DNA of 64,000 nt from DATFTE01 sp963802575 (GTDB lineage Bacteria; Acidobacteriota; Terriglobia; Terriglobales; Acidobacteriaceae), in contig CAWDJF010000001.1 of the NCBI GenBank assembly GCA_963802575.1, positions 62,001-126,000 of the forward strand. Direction: 5' to 3'. The number at the start of each line of letters is the position of its first letter. The stretch's first letter is position 1. The notes beneath the pieces were generated by a model that searched no databases, was not told where the DNA came from, and saw only the letters and a list, made by a program, of their open reading frames with translations. Shown here piece by piece: positions 17,202 through 25,043 of this stretch. Position numbers and translations under genes: made by a program.

Positions 17202-17798
17202 ATGCCCCGGGGACTCAAACATTTCCAACAAACCCGGCAACTTCATTTCATCACCTTCAGTTGTTACCGGCGCGCTCCTCTGCTCGCAACCCCCGAGACC
17301 CGCGACATCTTCGAGGACATTTTCGAACAGGTACGCCGGTGGTACGGTTTCTGTGTCACCGGATATGTGGTAATGCCCGAGCACGTTCACTTACTCATCA
17401 GCGAACCTGAGCGGGGACGTCTGGCACTCTGTCTGCAGATGCTCAAACAAAACGTCGCCCGGAAACTGAAAGTCGATCATGAGACGCCCTTCTGGCACGG
17501 GCGTTACTACGACTTCAACGTATGGAGCGAGAAGAAGGTCGTCGAGAAATTGCGCTACATGCACCGCAATCCGGTGAAGCGAGGGTTAGTCGAGAGTCCG
17601 CAAGACTGGCGATGGAGCAGTTTTTGTCATTACCTCACCGGCGTGGAAGAAACCGTCGAGATCGAATCCCATTGGACGGCGAAAAAACGAGAACAAATGG
17701 GAACATTCCCTCAAGCGCGACTCCGTGATGAGAGTTCCCGCCCTGTCTCTGCAAAAAACGCAGAGACAAGGACGGGGCACCCTCAAGAGAAACAATAA
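17202..17798 (+). CDS. REP-associated tyrosine transposase (RAYT, Y1_Tnp/IS200-like)
   Basis: The protein has 198 residues. The HUH motif MPEHVHLLI (His-x-His) lies near residue 63. WHGRYYDFNVW and the family signature RYMHRNPVKRGLVESPQDWRWSSF follow in the C-terminal half. RAYTs are single-copy, domesticated relatives of IS200/IS605 transposases that cut and move REP palindromes. Here a REP-like hairpin flanks the gene on the left, a second in inverted orientation overlaps the last codons, and a third follows. The ATG at 17202 starts the family-specific MPRGLKHFQQ. Upstream codons are repeat-derived. Confidence 0.93.
   Translation: MPRGLKHFQQTRQLHFITFSCYRRAPLLATPETRDIFEDIFEQVRRWYGFCVTGYVVMPEHVHLLISEPERGRLALCLQMLKQNVARKLKVDHETPFWHGRYYDFNVWSEKKVVEKLRYMHRNPVKRGLVESPQDWRWSSFCHYLTGVEETVEIESHWTAKKREQMGTFPQARLRDESSRPVSAKNAETRTGHPQEKQ
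17737..17785 (-). repeat. RAYT-linked hairpin repeat, copy 2 (inverted, inside the 3' end of the transposase)
   Basis: CCCGCCCTGTCTCTGC pairs with GCAGAGACAAGGACGGG around an AAAAAAC loop and is followed by GCACCCTC. It is the reverse complement of copy 1 and encodes the last residues (SSRPVSAKNAETRTGHP) of the transposase frame. Confidence 0.85.
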
Positions 17799-17805
17799 AT
17801 TCCGG

Positions 17806-17846
17806 CTGCCGTCTTTATCACGTTTTTTCGACAGAGCGGGGCTTTT
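17806..17846 (+). repeat. RAYT-linked hairpin repeat, copy 3 (degraded, direct orientation)
   Basis: GCCGTCTTTATCACG, TTTTTT, CGACAGAGCGGGGCTTTT matches copy 1 in the same orientation with several substitutions. It ends 4 bp before the trpE stop, so the RAYT cassette occupies the whole gap between trpG and trpE. Confidence 0.75.
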
Positions 17847-17849
17847 GAC

Positions 17850-19319
17850 TTATCCGCCCCGCGCTCGCTCCACCGCTCTTAACAGCGCCTGTGCCTTGTT
17901 CATCGTCTCCTGAAACTCGGTCGCGGGATCGGAATCTGCCACGATTCCCGCGCCTGCCTGCAGATACGCGCGCTTCCCCTTCATCACCATGGTGCGGATA
18001 GCGATGCAGGAATCCAGATTGCCCGCGAAGTCGGCGTAGAGCACAGACCCGCCGTAGACACCGCGCCGCACCGGTTCCAGTTCTTCGATGATCTGCATGG
18101 CTCGTACTTTGGGTGCGCCGCTCAACGTGCCTGCGGGGAAGCAGGCAGCAAAGGCATCGAGAGCATCGAGTCCTTCCCGCAATTTCCCTTCGAGCGCCGA
18201 GACCAGATGCATTACATGCGAGTAGCGCTCCACGCGCATCAAGTCACGCACCGTGACTGAACCGTATTCGCTGACCCGTCCGAGATCGTTACGTCCAAGA
18301 TCCACCAGCATGACGTGCTCGGCCCGTTCTTTCTCATCGCGGAACATCTCTTCTTCCAGACGCTGATCTTCCGCCTGATCGCGTCCCCGAGGATGCGTGC
18401 CGGCGATCGGCCGGTACTCAAGCTTGCGGCCTGTCACTCGCACCAGCATCTCAGGGGAAGAGCCCAGGACATGCGTATCGCCCATGCGCAAGAAATAAAG
18501 ATAGGGCGAAGGATTCACCGTGCGCAGCGCGCGGTAGATATCAAACGGCTCGACCTCGGGAACGAAATCCACCCGCTGCGAGAGAACGACCTGGAAAATG
18601 TCTCCTGCCACGATATATTCTTTGGCTCTCTCGACCGCTTTCATGAACTGCTCACGCGTGGTTCCAGAGTGAATCTTCAGCTTGGCTTTTCCGTGTTCCG
18701 CCACGCGAGTGAACGACGGCGCACGCTCCAGCTTTTTCTCCAGCGCAGCAATATCTCTTACCGCCCGGTCGTACGCCCGCCGTGGACTCTCGCGCCTCAC
18801 ATCCGCCATCGCGATAATGTGAATCTGATGGCGTACGTGGTCGAAAGCCAGCAGGCGGTCGAAGAACATCAACTCCCCATCGGGCAGATGCAAGTCATCT
18901 TTCGCGTGCTCACCAATCCGTTCAAGTTTTCGGACGATGTCGTAAGCGAAATAACCCACCGCCCCAGCAGTGAACGGCGGCAACCCCGGAAGGCTCGCGG
19001 GACGATGCTCGCGCAGCAACTCCTTCAACAAGTCAAAGACGCTGCCCTGCCGCTTCTCCGCCCGCTTCCCCCGGTGAATAACAATCTCGTCTTCTCGGTT
19101 TTGGACGCGCATATACGGCCGCGCCCCCAGGAAGGTGTAGCGCCCGACCTGCTCGCCGCGTTCGACCGACTCGAGCAGGAAGGCATAGGGTTCCCTGGCG
19201 GCGACCGCCAGAAACGCGGAAACCGGCGTAAGCAGGTCCGCAGTCACTGACTTGACCACCGGCACCAGCGTGCTCTCACGAGCCAGGCGGACAAACTCTT
19301 TGTAGTCGGGAAGCGCCAT
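17850..19319 (-). CDS. trpE: Anthranilate synthase component I
   Basis: The enzyme catalyses chorismate + ammonia (from TrpG) to anthranilate + pyruvate, the first step of tryptophan synthesis. The 489-residue protein has the N-terminal LLES feedback motif (AFLLESVERGEQVGRYTFLG). The chorismate-binding core reads FPAGTLSGAPKVRAMQIIEE, with GGSVLYADFAGNLDSCIAIRT and QAGAGIVADSDPATEFQET. LLES favours TrpE over PabB. The ATG at 19319 gives MALPDYKEF; an ATG at 19331 is also possible. It is convergent with trpG, which is unusual. Confidence 0.94.
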   Translation of the reverse strand: MALPDYKEFVRLARESTLVPVVKSVTADLLTPVSAFLAVAAREPYAFLLESVERGEQVGRYTFLGARPYMRVQNREDEIVIHRGKRAEKRQGSVFDLLKELLREHRPASLPGLPPFTAGAVGYFAYDIVRKLERIGEHAKDDLHLPDGELMFFDRLLAFDHVRHQIHIIAMADVRRESPRRAYDRAVRDIAALEKKLERAPSFTRVAEHGKAKLKIHSGTTREQFMKAVERAKEYIVAGDIFQVVLSQRVDFVPEVEPFDIYRALRTVNPSPYLYFLRMGDTHVLGSSPEMLVRVTGRKLEYRPIAGTHPRGRDQAEDQRLEEEMFRDEKERAEHVMLVDLGRNDLGRVSEYGSVTVRDLMRVERYSHVMHLVSALEGKLREGLDALDAFAACFPAGTLSGAPKVRAMQIIEELEPVRRGVYGGSVLYADFAGNLDSCIAIRTMVMKGKRAYLQAGAGIVADSDPATEFQETMNKAQALLRAVERARGG

Positions 19320-19426
19320 GCGAGCGTTCATTATACGAAGAGGTCCCGGCACTATGGTAACCAGCCAGTGAATTGACGTGGCAGTTGCGGCTTGGAACAA
19401 TGGCCTTATCGACTAAGCGGGGTCGC

Positions 19427-20257
19427 ATGCGTATTAAGTTCTGGGGCGTGCGCGGATCAACGCCGACTCCCCAGCCAGAAAACCTGCGCTACGGGGGTAA
19501 TACCTCCTGCGTCGAAGTGCGCCTCGACAACCGCGTCTTCATCTTCGACTGCGGTACCGGCCTGCGCACCCTGGGACATCAACTTCGCCGCGAGTTCAAC
19601 GGGCATCCGGTTTCCGCGCACGTTTTCGTTTCGCACTTTCACTGGGACCACATTCAAGGCCTGCCGTTCTTCGGTCCTCTCTACGAGAAACGTGAGAACC
19701 GTTTCTGCTTTCACTCCTCAAGCCGCACCCGGACTTTGAAGCGCGTAATGGAAGAGCAGATGGCCGCGCCGTATTTCCCCGTCGACATGAGTGAGATGCA
19801 TGCGCAACACAGCTTCTACGAGATTGAACAAGGACGTCTGCCACTCGACGACATCACGGTTGAAGCCATGTGGCTCAACCATCCGCAAGGCTGTCTCGGA
19901 TTTCGCCTCGAGAGCAAGGATGGCGTGTTGGTCTACGCCACCGACAACGAACCTGGCGACGCTGAGTTCGACAAGAACGTTCGCAAGCTTGCGGCGGGCG
20001 CCGATGTTTTGATCTATGACTCGCAATACCTGCCGGAAGAATATGAAGCCCGCAAGCGCGGCTGGGGACACAGCCACTGGCGCGAAGCCATCAACGTGGT
20101 CCTCGAAAGCGGCGCGAAAGAACTGATCCTCTACCATCATGATCCCGAGCACGATGATGCCTGCATCGATAAAGTCGTGAAGGAAGCGCGCAACTACTAT
20201 CCCCGCGTACGCGCCGCCGCCGAGGGGATGGAAATCGTGCTCGGCGAAAAGAAGTAA
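19427..20257 (+). CDS. Metallo-beta-lactamase-fold hydrolase
   Basis: The 276-residue protein has the metal-binding HFHWDH motif near residue 73, DCGTGLR upstream, YATDNEPGD for the bridging aspartate, and a late YHHDPEH. This is the layout of the MBL subgroup related to cAMP phosphodiesterase class II and tRNase Z-like enzymes. The opening MRIKFWGVRGSTPTP is characteristic and fixes the start. The substrate is unknown. The gene is divergent from trpE. Confidence 0.85.
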   Translation: MRIKFWGVRGSTPTPQPENLRYGGNTSCVEVRLDNRVFIFDCGTGLRTLGHQLRREFNGHPVSAHVFVSHFHWDHIQGLPFFGPLYEKRENRFCFHSSSRTRTLKRVMEEQMAAPYFPVDMSEMHAQHSFYEIEQGRLPLDDITVEAMWLNHPQGCLGFRLESKDGVLVYATDNEPGDAEFDKNVRKLAAGADVLIYDSQYLPEEYEARKRGWGHSHWREAINVVLESGAKELILYHHDPEHDDACIDKVVKEARNYYPRVRAAAEGMEIVLGEKK

Positions 20258-20269
20258 ACCTGCCACAAA

Positions 20270-20373
20270 GTCATCCTGAGCCCGATAGGGCGAAGGATCT
20301 GGCGCGAACTATTCGCGACCAACCCCGGAGACGCTGCGCGCCAGATCCCTCGCTTCGCTTCGGGATGACGTCT
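20270..20373. repeat. Full GTCATCC...GGATGAC interspersed palindromic repeat
   Basis: Left arm GTCATCCTGAGCCCGATAGG with GGCGAAGGATCTGGCGCG, and right arm GCGCGCCAGATCC with CTCGCTTCGCTTCGGGATGACGTC, are imperfect reverse complements of each other. The centre is unique sequence. A nearly identical complete copy lies at 51847-51935. Confidence 0.85.
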
Positions 20374-20458
20374 CTAATTAGAATGACCCGCGAAATCTTG
20401 ACACCTTCCTAAGCTCGTCCTCATCCAAACCGTCAGCGATATCAAAACGGAGACAGCA

Positions 20459-21859
20459 ATGCCCGATCTGCGAGATGTCTGTAAACCGTCGGCCGAAGGT
20501 GCTGCGGATGCATTCGTTCTGTTTGGAGCGATGGGCGACCTGGCCCACAAGAAAACTTTTCCCGCCCTCTATAACATGGTGCGGCATGGCGGACTCAATG
20601 TTCCCATCATCGGCGTCGCCCGCGCCGGTCGCACCAAGGAGCACTTGAAAGAGCGCGCCCGCGACAGCATCAAGCAGTTGAAAGGCCCCATCGATGAAGC
20701 GGCGCTGGACAAACTATTGGGGCTTCTCGAATATGTTGGCGGCGATTATGAAGATCCCAACACGTTCGCACTTCTGAAAAAGACGCTTGGCTCGGCACAG
20801 CGGCCCGTGCACTACCTGGCGATTCCGCCGGTGCTCTTTGTCGATGTGGTCAAGTCACTTGCGGCCGCGTCTTGCTTGAAAGATGCCCGTGTGATTGTTG
20901 AGAAGCCTTTCGGACACGATCTAGCCTCGGCGCAGAAGTTGAATAAAGAACTGCTATCGGTGCTTCCTGAGTCGCGCATCTTTCGCATCGATCACTACCT
21001 GGGGAAAGAAGCGGTATTGAATCTTCTTTTCTTTCGCTTTGCCAACAGTTTTCTTGAACCGATCTGGAACCGCAATTACATCGACAGCGTGCAGATCACG
21101 ATGGCTGAGAAGTTTGGCATCGAGGGCCGCGGCAAATTCTATGACGACACGGGCGCGATTCGCGATGTGATTCAGAATCACATGATCCAGGTAGTCGCAT
21201 TCCTGGCGATGGAGGCGCCCACGGGGCTCTATTGCGAATCGATTCGCGATGAGCAGGTCAAAATATTCCGCAACATTCCAGCGCTCGATCCCAAGAACCT
21301 GGTGCGCGGACAAGTCGAGGGATACCGCAAGGAGAAAGGCGTCGATCCGAATTCAAAGACTGAAACATATGCAGCCGTGCGATTGGAAGTGGAATCGTGG
21401 CGATGGGCAGGAGTTCCATTCTTGATTCGCGCAGGCAAGTCATTGCCGGTGACCGCGACGGAAGTTCTGGTGAAGCTGAAGAGCGCGCCACTCAAGACGC
21501 TTGCCAGCGGCGACGCCAATGCATTTCGCTTTCGTCTTGGCCCTGAACTTTCAATCAGCCTGCATGCGGAAGTAAAGAAGCCGGGAGCGGACCTGGCTCC
21601 CATGCCAGCCGAACTGATCGCGATGAAGCAGAGCAACGCTGATGAAGTCGATGCCTATGAGCGGTTGCTCAGCGATGCCATGCATGGTGACCCCATGCTC
21701 TTCGTTCGCGAAGACGAGGCCGAAGCCGAGTGGGCGATCGTCGATCCGATTCTGGACGACCGCACTCCAATCTATGAATACAAGGCCGGTTCGTGGGGCC
21801 CGAAGGAGGCCGACCGGCTGGCTGAGGACGTAGGCGGTTGGCACAATCCGGAGGCCTGA
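20459..21859 (+). CDS. zwf: Glucose-6-phosphate 1-dehydrogenase
   Basis: The enzyme catalyses glucose 6-phosphate + NADP+ to 6-phosphogluconolactone + NADPH, the first step of the oxidative pentose phosphate pathway. It has 466 residues. The FGAMGDLAHKK nucleotide-binding loop lies near residue 23, the active-site signature RIDHYLGKEAV near residue 177, and EKPFGHDL before it. 6-Phosphogluconolactonase and gnd are not adjacent. A parS palindrome lies 14 bp after the stop. Confidence 0.97.
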   Translation: MPDLRDVCKPSAEGAADAFVLFGAMGDLAHKKTFPALYNMVRHGGLNVPIIGVARAGRTKEHLKERARDSIKQLKGPIDEAALDKLLGLLEYVGGDYEDPNTFALLKKTLGSAQRPVHYLAIPPVLFVDVVKSLAAASCLKDARVIVEKPFGHDLASAQKLNKELLSVLPESRIFRIDHYLGKEAVLNLLFFRFANSFLEPIWNRNYIDSVQITMAEKFGIEGRGKFYDDTGAIRDVIQNHMIQVVAFLAMEAPTGLYCESIRDEQVKIFRNIPALDPKNLVRGQVEGYRKEKGVDPNSKTETYAAVRLEVESWRWAGVPFLIRAGKSLPVTATEVLVKLKSAPLKTLASGDANAFRFRLGPELSISLHAEVKKPGADLAPMPAELIAMKQSNADEVDAYERLLSDAMHGDPMLFVREDEAEAEWAIVDPILDDRTPIYEYKAGSWGPKEADRLAEDVGGWHNPEA

Positions 21860-21873
21860 GGGGCTTACAAAAC

Positions 21874-21903
21874 GACGATATGTTCCACGTGGAACATATC
21901 GTC
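21874..21903. promoter_or_regulatory. parS-like ParB-binding centromere site in a 30-bp perfect palindrome
   Basis: The core TGTTCCACGTGGAACA (21881-21896) fits the bacterial chromosomal parS consensus TGTTNCACGTGAAACA, apart from the symmetric G that also occurs in known Pseudomonas-type sites. Seven more bases on each side (GACGATA / TATCGTC) extend the perfect symmetry to 30 bp. It is intergenic, between convergent zwf and the FG-GAP gene. Confidence 0.82.
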
Positions 21904-22004
21904 ATGACGGAGGTGTCTGTACAATAACGTCTACCTGCATTGACAACAAAGAAGTTACGGGATTTGTAGCAAAATTCAACACTTGTTGAGGCGGCGGTAA
22001 ACTG

Positions 22005-22058
22005 AACTCCCCGGCCTGTCGCCGCAAAAAGGCGCGGCGACAAGGACGGGGCACCCTT
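22005..22058 (-). repeat. Dispersed RAYT-linked hairpin repeat, copy 4
   Basis: CCCCGGCCTGTCGCCGC, AAAAAGG and CGCGGCGACAAGGACGGGG followed by GCACCC match copy 2 of the RAYT locus. It sits just before the stop of the FG-GAP gene (22063). Confidence 0.85.
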
Positions 22059-22062
22059 CAGG

Positions 22063-23445
22063 TTAGCGATTTTTCAGGAAGACGCTGACTGAGCCGGGGG
22101 TGTTGTAGCGGTAGGTGCCTCCGATATCAGCTGTGACTACGTCGGGCTTGCCGTCGCCGTTCAAATCTCCGACGGCGACCGAGGGCACTTCATTTCCGCC
22201 GGCGAGAAGCGTCCTGGTGGCTTGAAAGGTCCCATTGCCGCTGCCTTGCAGCACTGTGATTGAGCCCTTGTTCGAGCCACCGTCGACGGTACCCCAATTT
22301 CCCACGACCATATCGAGTTTGCCGTCGCCGTTTAAGTCCGTTGCTTGAATCGTGTCGGGAGAATTCCCGGCGTTGTAGGCGACTGCGGATTGCAGAGTGC
22401 CATTGCCACTGCCCAGCAAGACAGCAGCCGTACCTCCGGGAAAGCCGGGCGCACACGCTGCTGGTCCGCAACTGGCGGTTAAGACGTCGATCTTTCCGTC
22501 ACCGTTCAGATCCGCCAAGGCGACCGACCGGCTGCCGTTCCCGCCCGACGGATAGGCAACCGCGGTCTTAAAGGTTCCATCGCCATTGCCGAGCAACACA
22601 CCTACCGAGCCCTCGAACGGCGTCGAGGTACCGCACAGAGCGGAACACCAGTTGACCGCAACCAGATCAGGCTTGCTGTCACCATTCATGTCAGCGATGG
22701 CAACCCAACTGGCGCCGCTTCCGCCCGTGTCGTAAGTGGTGGCGGGACCGAATGCACCCGTGTTGTCGCCGAGCAAAACGCTGACGGAACCCTCGGTACA
22801 TGTCGTTCCTCCACAGCCATGCGAGATCGCGACATCGAGTTTGTTATCTCCATTCAGATCGGCGACCGCGACGTTGGAGTGATAGATATCACTTCCACCG
22901 GTGTCGTAGCTGCGTGGTGCTTGAAAAGTGCCGTCTCCGTTGCCCAGCAGCACGGCCAGCACGCCGTCGGGAGAACAATAGGTTCCGGAAGAACAACCGT
23001 CGGCGACCAATAAATCGGGATGACCGTCGGCGTTCACATCAGCGACCGCGATGGCATAGGCGCTGATGCCACCTGCGTCGTAGGTTGCGGCGGGCTGGTA
23101 GGTGCCGTCTCCATTGCCGAGAAGAACGCCTACGGAACTCTCGGTTCCGAATTGCTCCTGATTCGCCACGAGCAGGTCGGGGATTCGGTCCGCGTTCACG
23201 TCGGCGATTGCAACTGAATACGGGCTGTAACCGCCAGTCGCGTATTTCACCGGAAGCTGGAATAGATGCGAGCCCGCGGGTGGAATCGGGGCACTCGGCT
23301 GCCCCGCGTTCTTCACGACGAACGTAGCGTGATTTCCGTCCAGAGGCTGCGAAGCAGACGAACGATCTGCGGCGCCAGCGAACAGAGCGAGAGAACACAA
23401 CATAAAGACGGTGAGGGTTTTCAAAAGACAAGCCTGGCGAATCAT
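22063..23445 (-). CDS. Secreted FG-GAP/VCBS-repeat protein
   Basis: The protein has about 460 residues with a signal peptide (LLKTLTVFMLCSLALFAGA). At least seven FG-GAP/VCBS units follow with calcium-binding-type loops (IADVNADRIPDLLVAN, ADLNGDNKLDVAIS, GDLNGDGKPDVVTAD), each followed by GVLLGNGDGTF. Such repeats form an integrin-alpha-like beta-propeller. It is probably cell-surface or extracellular. The ATG at 23445 is chosen because of GAGGAG upstream and the signal peptide. Confidence 0.88.
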   Translation of the reverse strand: MIRQACLLKTLTVFMLCSLALFAGAADRSSASQPLDGNHATFVVKNAGQPSAPIPPAGSHLFQLPVKYATGGYSPYSVAIADVNADRIPDLLVANQEQFGTESSVGVLLGNGDGTYQPAATYDAGGISAYAIAVADVNADGHPDLLVADGCSSGTYCSPDGVLAVLLGNGDGTFQAPRSYDTGGSDIYHSNVAVADLNGDNKLDVAISHGCGGTTCTEGSVSVLLGDNTGAFGPATTYDTGGSGASWVAIADMNGDSKPDLVAVNWCSALCGTSTPFEGSVGVLLGNGDGTFKTAVAYPSGGNGSRSVALADLNGDGKIDVLTASCGPAACAPGFPGGTAAVLLGSGNGTLQSAVAYNAGNSPDTIQATDLNGDGKLDMVVGNWGTVDGGSNKGSITVLQGSGNGTFQATRTLLAGGNEVPSVAVGDLNGDGKPDVVTADIGGTYRYNTPGSVSVFLKNR

Positions 23446-23648
23446 GGGGGAAGCTCCTCGAGAGTGGTCTAGTTCACGCTTCGGGCTGTCTGTCGGTCGT
23501 TCAAGATGAACGTAACAGCCGATCATTGTCTGAGAGACAACGCCTGAAGCCCGCATACCGTAGCACCGATCAAGGTCACGATCAATGCCAAAATCTGGAT
23601 TTTCCCGATCATGCGTGATGTCGCACTACGGAAAATTGGGATGAGTGG

Positions 23649-23702
23649 AAAGTCCCCGTCCTGTCGCTGCAACGAACGAAAGCGACACGGACGGGGTGCT
23701 TC
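23649..23702 (-). repeat. Dispersed RAYT-linked hairpin repeat, copy 5
   Basis: AGTCCCCGTCCTGTCGCTGC, a short loop, then GCGACACGGACGGGGTGCTTCTC, are in the same orientation as copies 2 and 4. It ends 12 bp before the stop of the SDR gene (23714). Confidence 0.82.
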
Positions 23703-23713
23703 TCAAAATGGAT

Positions 23714-24460
23714 TTACCGGAGGCCGCCACCTGCCAGCAACTGCTCTCCTGTCAGCCACGAAGAGTCGTCAGAGGCTAGAAACACGGCAACCGGAGCGAT
23801 GTCGTCGACTTTGCCGGTTCGACCCAGCGGAGCCTGGGTCATCATTTCTTTCTCGAAATCAGAACCAATGATGCCAGCGGTCAGTGTGCCTTCGGTCTCG
23901 ATCACACCGGGATTGATCGTGTTGACGCGAATCTTTCTCGCTCCTAATTCGCGCGCCAGTACACCAGTGATGGCATCGAGAGCGCCCTTGGTCCCGGTGT
24001 AGACGGCGGAGTTCGGAGGCGTGACGCGGCTGGCGATGGAACCAATGTTGATGATGCTGGCGCCTTCGCCGAGATGCTTCACCGCGGCCTGGGTGGTGAG
24101 CAGCGCGCCCAGTACGTTGATGTTGAACATACGGTGAAACTGTTCTTCGGTAAGCGCTTCGAGCGGAGCGAACTCATAGACTCCGGAGTTGTTGACCAGG
24201 ATATCGAGGCGTCCATAATTTTTGATGGCGGCGTCGACGATGCCTTGAGCCTCGGCGGGCTTTGAAACATCACCGCCAATCGCGACGGCCTTGCCGCCTG
24301 CCTTGGTGATGGCGGCGACCACGGCATCAGCTCCCGCTTTGCTGGACGCATAATTGACGACCACGGATGCGCCTTCGGCGGCGAGCGCCTTGGCAATGCC
24401 GGCGCCGATCCCCTTGGATGCACCGGTGACGACTGCTACTTTTCCTTCGAGCTTCTTCAT
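23714..24460 (-). CDS. Short-chain dehydrogenase/reductase (FabG-like SDR)
   Basis: This 248-residue classical SDR has the NAD(P) loop TGASKGIGAGIA near residue 12, NNSG near residue 88, and a Ser-Tyr-Lys triad visible in NIGSIASRV ... AVYTGTKGAL. It is similar to 3-oxoacyl-ACP reductases and to glucose dehydrogenase-type SDRs; the substrate is not determinable. It follows the Rrf2-type regulator by 54 bp on the same strand, with a quinone reductase upstream, suggesting a redox or electrophile-responsive set. Confidence 0.9.
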   Translation of the reverse strand: MKKLEGKVAVVTGASKGIGAGIAKALAAEGASVVVNYASSKAGADAVVAAITKAGGKAVAIGGDVSKPAEAQGIVDAAIKNYGRLDILVNNSGVYEFAPLEALTEEQFHRMFNINVLGALLTTQAAVKHLGEGASIINIGSIASRVTPPNSAVYTGTKGALDAITGVLARELGARKIRVNTINPGVIETEGTLTAGIIGSDFEKEMMTQAPLGRTGKVDDIAPVAVFLASDDSSWLTGEQLLAGGGLR

Positions 24461-24514
24461 ATGGTTCTCCGTTTCATAACTGATGATGAGGCGCACAAAA
24501 TGGAAGCAGAATAA

Positions 24515-24943
24515 TCAGCGCCGCTTTCGGTGGATTTGTCGGACTACGTCGGCCAGAGTGGTCTGTTCGAGAGTTCTCTCGAAGCTTGCCTGGGCGCGAT
24601 CAAGGACGACGGCCATGCACTCCTTGATATTGGCGCTGACCGGACAGCGCTTCTCGATTGCATAGTGGTGGATCGCGAAAGTTGGCGGCGCCTTGCTGGC
24701 GCGATAAATGTCGAGCAGAGTGACTTGTTCGGGCGAACGCGCGAGAGTGCTGGCACCATTCTTGCCGCGTGTGGTGATGATCAGTCCGGCCTTCGCCAAT
24801 TTCGAGAGAGACTTACGCACGAAGCTGGGGTCGGCATTGACGCTTTCCGCGAGCGTGGAGGATGCGATCTCTTCCCCGGGACGAAATCCGAGAGCCGCCA
24901 TAATGTGAGTCGCGACCGTGAATTGAACGCTGGTTACTGCCAT
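24515..24943 (-). CDS. Rrf2 family transcriptional regulator
   Basis: The 142-residue protein has an N-terminal winged helix (SSTLAESVNADPSFVRKSLSKLAKAGLI, about residues 28-55) and the Rrf2 wing sequence with GASTLARSPEQVTLLDIYRA. Fe-S members carry three cysteines; here only RCPVSANIKEC supplies two. It is closer to YwnA/YwgB-like regulators, which may use thiol switches. The ATG at 24943 follows GAGG. It probably controls the SDR and quinone reductase genes. Confidence 0.88.
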   Translation of the reverse strand: MAVTSVQFTVATHIMAALGFRPGEEIASSTLAESVNADPSFVRKSLSKLAKAGLIITTRGKNGASTLARSPEQVTLLDIYRASKAPPTFAIHHYAIEKRCPVSANIKECMAVVLDRAQASFERTLEQTTLADVVRQIHRKRR

Positions 24944-25043
24944 CCTCAACCTCGTGTATATGTGATGCTGAAGATCACATTTGGATTCAAGGTTGGCGAA
25001 GTGGTGCTACGCAACGCGCAGCGAGGGAAGATTAGCGACGATG

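Noticed and set aside
21934..21963. Promoter TTGACA-N17-TTTGTA after the parS site
   Set aside because: The -10 is poor and it would transcribe toward the end of the opposite-strand FG-GAP gene with no gene to serve.
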